A stretch of DNA of 64,000 nt, taken from NCBI GenBank assembly GCA_902631255.1, contig CACOXS010000001.1, positions 62,001 to 126,000 of the forward strand. The letters are read 5' to 3'. This document shows positions 1-8,669 of this stretch, one piece after another; positions within the stretch are counted from its first letter, which is position 1; each line of letters begins with the position of its first letter. The notes beneath the pieces were generated by a model. The model ran no database searches and was not told the DNA's origin. It worked only from the letters and a program-made list of their open reading frames with translations. Origin of the DNA: an uncultured Pelagibacteraceae bacterium (GTDB taxonomy: Bacteria > Pseudomonadota > Alphaproteobacteria > Pelagibacterales > Pelagibacteraceae). A program made the position numbers and the translations under genes.

Positions 1-612
1 AGGTTTTGATTTGTCTAATTCAGCTGGTTTAACATGGTCTATAATTTTATCTAAAAGTGGATTAAGATTCTCTCTTGGACCATCAACTTCAAGATCTGCC
101 CATCCAGACCTTCCACTAGCATATAATACTGGAAAATCTAGTTGTTCTTCATTAGCATCTAGACTCACAAATAAATCGAATGTTTCATCTAAAACTTCAT
201 TAGCTCTTTGATCTGATTTATCCAATTTATTTATAACTACAATCGGCTTTAAACCCTGTTTTAATGCTTTTGCTAAAACAAATTTTGTTTGAGGCATTAC
301 TCCTTCAGCAGAGTCTATGAGTAATAAAGCTCCATCAGCCATGCTAAGCACTCTTTCAACTTCTGCAGCAAAATCTCTATGACCGGGTGTATCAATTATA
401 TTGATTCTTGAATTCTTCCAATTAATCGATGCAGGTTTAGCTAGTATTGTAATTCCTCTTTCTTTTTCTAATTCTCCAGAGTCCATCAGCCTTTCATCAA
501 CAACCTCATTTTCTCTAAATGATCCACTTTGCTTCATTAAGTTATCAATTAAGGTTGTCTTGCCGTGATCAACATGGGCAATTATGGTGATATTTCTTAT
601 AGTATTATTCAT
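1..612 (-). CDS. typA: GTP-binding protein TypA/BipA, N-terminal part (continues beyond window start)
   Basis: Minus-strand translation from 612 begins [60 protein letters not shown]1 [14 protein letters not shown] and NKLD motifs of translational GTPases. Confidence 0.93.
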   Translation of the reverse strand, partial: MNNTIRNITIIAHVDHGKTTLIDNLMKQSGSFRENEVVDERLMDSGELEKERGITILAKPASINWKNSRINIIDTPGHRDFAAEVERVLSMADGALLLIDSAEGVMPQTKFVLAKALKQGLKPIVVINKLDKSDQRANEVLDETFDLFVSLDANEEQLDFPVLYASGRSGWADLEVDGPRENLNPLLDKIIDHVKPAELDKSKP

Positions 613-697
613 AAATCTGGGTTCTTATACATATTTAAACACTTTTGAAAACTTAAAAAAAACTACACTAGGCTTGAAAAAATTAAGTGCTCTCTTT

Positions 698-814
698 TTA
701 ATTTGCGTTTTTTCGCTTTTCGCGTTTTAATTTTCTTTTTTCTTTAAAACTTAATTTAGGTTTTTTCTTAATACTAGAGTCTTTAAATGATTTTCCACTA
801 TACCTTTTCGACAT
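698..814 (-). CDS. Small highly basic protein (38 aa), MSKRYSGKSFKDSSIKKKPKLSFKEKRKLKREKRKNAN
   Basis: Hand-translated intact ORF between typA and the accessory zone; Lys/Arg-rich; not in the supplied ORF list because it is short. Confidence 0.45.
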   Translation of the reverse strand: MSKRYSGKSFKDSSIKKKPKLSFKEKRKLKREKRKNAN

Positions 815-846
815 AAAAATAATTCAATATTACAAATTTTTTAAAG

Positions 847-884
847 AAAAAAAAAGGGCAGTAAAAACTGCCCTTTTTGAATTT
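847..884. terminator. Rho-independent terminator-like hairpin GGGCAGT-AAAA-ACTGCCC with A-run/T-run on both sides (bidirectional)
   Basis: Perfect 7-bp stem flanked by 9 A and 5 T; identical copy downstream of groEL at 4770-4803. Confidence 0.75.
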
Positions 885-1013
885 TTGTTTGAGATTAATG
901 AGGATTACATTCTCATACTGGTTTCTAATAATACTTGATTTACTTAACATTTTGAAAATTCCTTCATCACTCTTCATCACTATTTAAAGCATGTTAAAAG
1001 ATGATTATTTTAT
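847..1013. repeat. Junction element copy A: duplicated groEL 3'-end/terminator sequence plus tail shared with copy B
   Basis: 847-916 matches 4770-4839 with 2 mismatches in 70 nt; 904-925 (attacattctcatactggtttc) identical to 3496-3517; downstream ttcatcac motifs and aaaagatga.tt.atttta tail also shared with copy B. Confidence 0.8.
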
Positions 1014-1402
1014 TTTTCGAACTCTTTTTTAATTGGAGTAAAATATAAGAAAACTAATATCGCTCCACTATTTGCCCAACCTAATCCATCAAGCAAATAA
1101 GAGATTGGGTCATAAGCACCTATGCCCATTAACAACGCAAATATTGATCCCAAAATGAATAGAAATAAATACATTTGTTTTCCAATATTCTTAAATTTAT
1201 ATAATAGATATAAATTTACTAAGTATAATACCAAAAAAACTAGAGCAATTACTCCAAGCATATCGTTCATATCGTTTGATTGACTTATACCTTCATTAAA
1301 AGCGATAACTATTTCAGATTCAAAAAAAGCAGAAATAAATATTAAAATTATTAATGATAAATCTAATAAAATTAGTCTTTTGAATATTATTTTTAAATTC
1401 AT
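1010..1402 (-). CDS. Hypothetical multi-pass membrane protein (130 aa)
   Basis: Supplied ORF; about four hydrophobic segments; no recognised family. Confidence 0.6.
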   Translation of the reverse strand: MNLKIIFKRLILLDLSLIILIFISAFFESEIVIAFNEGISQSNDMNDMLGVIALVFLVLYLVNLYLLYKFKNIGKQMYLFLFILGSIFALLMGIGAYDPISYLLDGLGWANSGAILVFLYFTPIKKEFEK

Positions 1403-1456
1403 ATTATGTTAATTATTACTACAATTTAAAAAAATACCAAATAAAATTGAATAAAA

Positions 1457-1618
1457 ATGGGACTATATACCAGTAGAAAAAATTTTGATTTTGAAAAATT
1501 TGTAAAAATTCTTGGAAGAGGAAGAAACTCTTATATTATTTTTGCAATAGAGGAGGCATGTGGTGGTGAAGAAAAATTAAAAGCAATTCAAAAGATGATT
1601 TCATTGAAGAGTCAGTAG
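1457..1618 (+). CDS. Small hypothetical protein (53 aa), MGLYTSRKNFDFEKFVKILGRGRNSYIIFAIEEACGGEEKLKAIQKMISLKSQ
   Basis: Hand-translated intact ATG-TAG ORF; its 3' segment (1580-1605) recurs in junction copy B (3589-3614). Confidence 0.4.
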   Translation: MGLYTSRKNFDFEKFVKILGRGRNSYIIFAIEEACGGEEKLKAIQKMISLKSQ

Positions 1619-1662
1619 AAACAGGAAGGAAACGAGAAGGGCAACTCGATTTAATTAATCAA

Positions 1663-1758
1663 CTATAAACCTAAGAATAATTTTACAATATAGAATAGTC
1701 CAAAGCACAATATTATGAATAAAATAGCACCTGATAGTAACTGCCATAGAAAAAACAT
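1663..1758 (-). CDS. Putative single-TM microprotein (31 aa), MFFLWQLLSGAILFIILCFGLFYIVKLFLGL
   Basis: Hand-translated intact ORF with one continuous hydrophobic segment; no other support. Confidence 0.3.
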   Translation of the reverse strand: MFFLWQLLSGAILFIILCFGLFYIVKLFLGL

Positions 1759-1780
1759 AGTAAATTAATAATATAGTAAA

Positions 1781-2212
1781 ATGAGTTGGTTGTATAAGTT
1801 TTTATTGGATGTAATTGAAAAAAAAGATTTTTGTACGCAATGTCATTGTACAACATGTGGTGCAACTGAATTTAGAGCAACTCTTATTTCTAAATTAAAA
1901 ATTTATAGCAAGATTCCAAACATTACAAAATTATCAAAAACTAATGAAAAAAAAAGGTTTATTGCTCCAATGTACCTAGATTTAGAAAAAGAACTACAAA
2001 GAAAAATTGTCAATGAGATAAGTGATGAATTGAGAAAATTGACAGATGATCAGATATCACGTTTAGAAGAATTAAAAAGAGATTTTCCAGTGCTAAGATG
2101 TTTATTTGTTGAATTTGAAAATTCCTCTGATTATTTATACTCCTTACTAGTTGGTACTCCTGCGGGAATTTATTTAAAAGGTATGATTGAACATCATAAA
2201 AATGAATATTGA
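1781..2212 (+). CDS. Hypothetical protein with N-terminal Cys cluster CTQCHCTTCG
   Basis: Supplied ORF (143 aa); first gene of a three-gene overlapping set. Confidence 0.6.
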   Translation: MSWLYKFLLDVIEKKDFCTQCHCTTCGATEFRATLISKLKIYSKIPNITKLSKTNEKKRFIAPMYLDLEKELQRKIVNEISDELRKLTDDQISRLEELKRDFPVLRCLFVEFENSSDYLYSLLVGTPAGIYLKGMIEHHKNEY

Positions 2213-2909
2213 TATTAATTTTAATTTTTATTCTGATACACCCAAAGGAAAAGATCCCGATACATTTAGTGAAACTTTAAGAAAGTATCACCAATTTCTC
2301 TGGAGTAAATCTTTACCAAATGGATCAATTTTTAAACTGGATATTAAAATACCTAAAATTCTACATCATAAATCAGATTTAGGAGAGTTTTTTTTATCCA
2401 GCGATTCACTTGCCCACGATTATAGTAAATGGAAAAGAACAGAAAATATTATTAAACAAATTCCTAAAAAAGAAATAGAATCTTTTTATAATCTTGGTTG
2501 TACTATTGGAGGATATATAATTTTTCCTTCTAACAGAGTTGATGATAAAATGACAATTAATGGTTCTCGTGGAGTAAATAGCAAGATTAAAGATAGATTT
2601 GATTTAACACTTGAGTGCATAAAAAGATTTTATCTAAATGATAAAAGTCCATTAACTGAAACTCTAAATAGATATAAGTCTTTTTTTAAATTATTTAATA
2701 ACTTTGAAGGATATGTAGATTTTTTTCTTCTTCAAGATTTGGTTAAGGAAAAATACTCTAAAATTGATTATTTCTTACCATTTGATAATTTTCAAAATTC
2801 ACCTATCCCAAATGATATACTAGAATACAAATTGTATAGAAAAAATATGATTGAATTTATTAGTAAAAGAAATCAAAGAATTAAAAATTATTTAAATGAA
2901 AAAATTTAA
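2187..2909 (+). CDS. Hypothetical protein (240 aa; start may be the Met at 2202)
   Basis: Supplied ORF; overlaps both neighbours, suggesting co-translation; no recognised family. Confidence 0.6.
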   Translation: MNIIKMNIDINFNFYSDTPKGKDPDTFSETLRKYHQFLWSKSLPNGSIFKLDIKIPKILHHKSDLGEFFLSSDSLAHDYSKWKRTENIIKQIPKKEIESFYNLGCTIGGYIIFPSNRVDDKMTINGSRGVNSKIKDRFDLTLECIKRFYLNDKSPLTETLNRYKSFFKLFNNFEGYVDFFLLQDLVKEKYSKIDYFLPFDNFQNSPIPNDILEYKLYRKNMIEFISKRNQRIKNYLNEKI

Positions 2910-3393
2910 TACAGATATTTTTTTTGATATTCTATCGGGTAAGGATAAAGAAAATCTGGTAAAAAAAATGAATATTCTTCAAAATCCACAAGTATTATTT
3001 CAGTATGCTTTAGCAAAAGGGTATGGTTTTAATAAAAAAGGTCTTTGGTACGACTTCATTAATGATTTATTTGATATGGGTCAATATTCAATAAAATCAA
3101 AACTCAATGAACTTGATAACCAGATTAAGTATAAATCAATTTTAGCAATAAAAGGTGGAGATGAAAAACATGTTTTTTTTTTAGATGTTGGTTTATTAAA
3201 CTTCTCAAGAAAAGATAAGTATTTTCTAATTTATTCGTTTAATTCATCAGATAGTTATGATTACCCAGAAGTTGTAAAAATATACAATTCTCAAAAAAAA
3301 ATAGATAAAAAATTGTTATTTAAGAACATTTATACAGTTCTAAAAAAAAATGGTCTTTTGACTTCAACAATTAAGAAAAAAATCAAAATCTGA
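2896..3393 (+). CDS. Hypothetical protein (165 aa)
   Basis: Supplied ORF overlapping the upstream gene; no recognised family. Confidence 0.6.
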   Translation: MKKFNTDIFFDILSGKDKENLVKKMNILQNPQVLFQYALAKGYGFNKKGLWYDFINDLFDMGQYSIKSKLNELDNQIKYKSILAIKGGDEKHVFFLDVGLLNFSRKDKYFLIYSFNSSDSYDYPEVVKIYNSQKKIDKKLLFKNIYTVLKKNGLLTSTIKKKIKI

Positions 3394-3420
3394 ATGAAAT
3401 TAAAAAAGATATAAAAAAAA

Positions 3421-3456
3421 CCCCCGAAACTTTCGTTCCGAGGGTTCTAATTTTGT
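3421..3456 (+). terminator. Terminator-like hairpin CCCCCGAAAC-TTTC-GTTCCGAGGG followed by a T-rich stretch
   Basis: Imperfect inverted repeat 28 nt after the stop of the 2896-3393 ORF. Confidence 0.6.
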
Positions 3457-3618
3457 TTAGTGTATGTATTTAGAGTGTTCTCTATATGTAAACGTATTAC
3501 ATTCTCATACTGGTTTCAAAAATACGAGTATTTATTGACATATTGGAGATACATTCATCATCATTCATCACTTTTCAAACGCAATTCAAAAGCAATTCAA
3601 AAGATGACTTCATTTTAA
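3421..3618. repeat. Junction element copy B (terminator, spacer, attacattctcatactggtttc, ttcatcac repeats, aaagcaattcaaaagatgacttcatt)
   Basis: 22-bp exact match of 3496-3517 to 904-925; extended similarity to 926-1013; 25/26 match of 3589-3614 to 1580-1605. Confidence 0.7.
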
Positions 3619-3631
3619 TGTTGGGATAGGT

Positions 3632-4690
3632 TTGGGTATGAAAGCAGTATGGACATCAGGAAAAGTAAAAAAAAGTAGTTATAAACTTAGTAATTTGAAA
3701 CTAAATTTTGAACCAGGAGAAATTTTACTTTTATGTAGTTTGAGTGATTTAAAAAAAAAAGAAAATTTAGATAAGGTTAGAAATTTCTTTTCAAAAGATT
3801 TTCAAGATAGAGAAGCAAAAGATTTTTATGGAGACAGATATCCTTATGGAGATTGTCATCTTTTTAATGCAGTAGTATCAAATAAATTTTATGAAAAACA
3901 CAGAATGTACGGTTACAATAAAGAGACAGTTCTTCAAAAAATTAAAGATGACGAAAAAAATAATTACATTGAAAGACATACTCCAGGAAGCGATCATAAT
4001 TATAATTATATTTATTTTTTTGATAACGATAAGGATGGATTGTCACCAAACATTAGCAAAGTAATTAAAAAATCCAATAATAAACAATTAAGTTTTTTTG
4101 TTAATCCTAGTAATATTGCAACAAGTGATTTTATTGATAAGGCAATATTTTTACAGGGTAAGCACAAACCTTACGATGGAAAATTATTTAAGATTAAAAA
4201 AAACGAATTAGTATTTTGTTGTATTCCAGAAACAAAAAATATTAAGTGTAAGACACAATTTACAAAAAGTGATTTAGAAAAATTTGATAACGATATTGAT
4301 TTCTTTATCAAAGATAGAATTAAGAAAAATAAACTTATTAAGTTTAAAGTTCCCAATGGTGTTTATGGAATATATAAAATAAAATATATTACATTTAATT
4401 ATGAAAACCTTCGCGGAATTGCTGAACCTTATGAATTGCTTGGACATTTAATTAAAAAATTCAATCCAAAAGAAGGTACAATAGGTCATGAACAGGAAAA
4501 ATTAGAAAGACTCTTTAAAAATGGCACTCTGTCTAAGTATCAATTTTCTAGGGCACGCATGAGATCATGGGAGGGCGATACACTTTCAGGGGAAATATAC
4601 TCTTTAAAAAGAAAATACAAAAAAGGCACTTTGTCAAAAAAAGATTTTGAAAAAGAAAAAAATAAATTAGTTCTTAGAAAACTCGATTAG
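3632..4690 (+). CDS. Hypothetical protein (352 aa) with two C-terminal SHOCT-like short helical repeats
   Basis: Supplied ORF; C-terminus has LERLFKNGTLSKYQF and LKRKYKKGTLSKKDFEKEKNKL. Confidence 0.55.
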   Translation: MGMKAVWTSGKVKKSSYKLSNLKLNFEPGEILLLCSLSDLKKKENLDKVRNFFSKDFQDREAKDFYGDRYPYGDCHLFNAVVSNKFYEKHRMYGYNKETVLQKIKDDEKNNYIERHTPGSDHNYNYIYFFDNDKDGLSPNISKVIKKSNNKQLSFFVNPSNIATSDFIDKAIFLQGKHKPYDGKLFKIKKNELVFCCIPETKNIKCKTQFTKSDLEKFDNDIDFFIKDRIKKNKLIKFKVPNGVYGIYKIKYITFNYENLRGIAEPYELLGHLIKKFNPKEGTIGHEQEKLERLFKNGTLSKYQFSRARMRSWEGDTLSGEIYSLKRKYKKGTLSKKDFEKEKNKLVLRKLD

Positions 4691-4769
4691 CAAAAAAATA
4701 AAAACCCCTCCCCAAATCTTTCATCATACATTCATCACTATATTCATCACTAATGGTTTTCGTATAAAT

Positions 4770-6803
<2,034 letters not shown>

Positions 6804-6830
6804 ATATTCTCCTATATAAATATTGAGTTC

Positions 6831-6858
6831 ATATAGAGATTGGTAATACTATTTCAAG
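6831..6858 (-). promoter_or_regulatory. Putative heat-shock (sigma-32-like) promoter upstream of groES
   Basis: Minus strand CTTGAAA (6852-6858) and CTCTATAT about 13 nt downstream, resembling CTTGAAA-N11-16-CCCCATNT. Confidence 0.45.
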
Positions 6859-6927
6859 ATATACTTGATAATTAGTTTATTAAAAAAGGTAGGAAATTGT
6901 GGATTTTTTGGTTTATAGATTATTTTA

Positions 6928-7746
6928 ATGACGAAAAATTTAGACATTGAGGGTTTAAGATCAATTGCAGATGACTACGAGTTATTTTATGTGGATATTT
7001 GGGGGGTAGTCCATAACGGGATAAATGTTCATAAGAATGCAATTTCTGCTTTAAAAGAAATTTTAAAATTAAAAAAAGATATTGTTCTTTTAACAAACGC
7101 ACCAAGGCCGAATAAAAATGTTAGGAATTTTTGTGAAAAACTTGGGATGGATAAAACTTTATCAAAATATGTTTTTACATCCGGGGAAGCAGCAATTAAA
7201 TATTTAAAAAAAAATTTATATTCAGACAAATTTTTTCATGTTGGCCCTCCAAGAGATTTTGATTTATTTGAAGATTTTAAAAAAAACAAAACAAGTAATA
7301 TAAATGATGCATCATATTTATTATGCACAGGTTTGTTTGATGAGCAAAAAACTGATTTAAATTATTATAAAGATATTTTAGAAAGCTCAATTTCAAAAAA
7401 AATGATTTGTACTAATCCTGATTTGGTTGTTGATAAAGGTGAAAAAAGAGAACTATGTGCAGGTTCAGTTGCAATAGTTTTTGAAAAAATGGGAGGAAGA
7501 GTTACTTATTTTGGAAAACCTTATCCTGAAGTGTATAATCAATCTATAGATAACACTAATAAAAAAACTCTCTCAATTGGTGATAATTTGAATACAGATA
7601 TAAAAGGCGCGAATCTTTTAAATTTTGATTCTTTAATTATTTCAAATGGTATTCATAAAAATGAAATTAAAGAAAATGGAATTGAAGCAACTGCGAAATC
7701 TTATGAAACAATCTGTAACTATATCCAATCAGATTTAAAATGGTGA
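6928..7746 (+). CDS. HAD-superfamily hydrolase, class IIA, TIGR01459-like
   Basis: FYVDIWGVVHNG, LLTNAPRP, GDNLNTDIKGAN motifs; adjacent to ribF. Confidence 0.85.
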   Translation: MTKNLDIEGLRSIADDYELFYVDIWGVVHNGINVHKNAISALKEILKLKKDIVLLTNAPRPNKNVRNFCEKLGMDKTLSKYVFTSGEAAIKYLKKNLYSDKFFHVGPPRDFDLFEDFKKNKTSNINDASYLLCTGLFDEQKTDLNYYKDILESSISKKMICTNPDLVVDKGEKRELCAGSVAIVFEKMGGRVTYFGKPYPEVYNQSIDNTNKKTLSIGDNLNTDIKGANLLNFDSLIISNGIHKNEIKENGIEATAKSYETICNYIQSDLKW

Positions 7747-8669
7747 AAATAAAATTATATAATAGTTTTAATATTAAAAAAAATCATAAAAACTCAATTA
7801 TTTTAATTGGAAATTTTGATGGACTTCATTTGGGGCATCAAAAATTATTTAGATTAGCAAAAAGATATAAAAAAAAATATTCTACAAAGATTGGTGTTTT
7901 AACTTTTGAGCCGGTGCCAAAAATGTTTTTTAACTCCAACTTAAAAAATTTTAGATTATCGAATTTAAACCAAAAAATTGAAAATCTTAATAAACTCAAT
8001 GTTGATTTTGTTATTATACAAAAATTTAATCGTAATTTTTCAAAAACAAAATCAATTTCATTTATTAAAGAAACTTTAGGCAAAAGACTAGGTCCAAAAT
8101 TTATTTTCGTAAGTAACAATTTCAGATTTGGAAATAAAAGAGAAGGGAATGTAAAACAGTTAATTCATTACGAGAAATTATGTAATTATAAAATTGTTAA
8201 ACCACAACCTTTATCAATTAAGAAAAAAATTATTTCATCATCATTATTAAGAAAATATTTGCAGAGCGGGAAACTCAATAGTGTCAATAACCTTTTAAAT
8301 AGAAAATGGTCTATTGATGGAAAAGTCATAAAAGGTAGACAACTAGGAAAAAAGATTGGTTTTCCAACAGCCAACATAGATATCAAAGATTATGTTTTGG
8401 CAAAACCAGGTGTTTATGCTGTTAAAGCTAAGAAAATAAAAAGTTCAAAATATATTAAAGGAATAGCCAATTTAGGATACCGACCTACATTTAACGGAAA
8501 AAAAATATTGCTAGAAGTTCATTTATTTAATTTTTCTGGAAATTTATATAATAAGTATTTAAGAGTAGAATTTTTAAAATTTATAAGAGCTGAAAAAAAA
8601 TTCAAAAATATAGATCAATTAAAAAAACAAATTAAAATTGATTTAGTAATTGCAAAAAAAACGAAATGA
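7740..8669 (+). CDS. ribF: Bifunctional riboflavin kinase/FAD synthetase
   Basis: LIGNFDGLHLGHQKL and GFPTANIDI...PGVYAV motifs. Confidence 0.95.
   Translation: MVKIKLYNSFNIKKNHKNSIILIGNFDGLHLGHQKLFRLAKRYKKKYSTKIGVLTFEPVPKMFFNSNLKNFRLSNLNQKIENLNKLNVDFVIIQKFNRNFSKTKSISFIKETLGKRLGPKFIFVSNNFRFGNKREGNVKQLIHYEKLCNYKIVKPQPLSIKKKIISSSLLRKYLQSGKLNSVNNLLNRKWSIDGKVIKGRQLGKKIGFPTANIDIKDYVLAKPGVYAVKAKKIKSSKYIKGIANLGYRPTFNGKKILLEVHLFNFSGNLYNKYLRVEFLKFIRAEKKFKNIDQLKKQIKIDLVIAKKTK

Noticed and set aside
11-211. 66-aa plus-strand ORF at the window start
   Set aside because: It lies antisense to the typA coding sequence, whose translation is convincing.
798-980. 60-aa minus-strand ORF over junction element A
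   Set aside because: It runs through the terminator hairpin and repeat, and the frame is not kept in copy B; treated as a repeat by-product.
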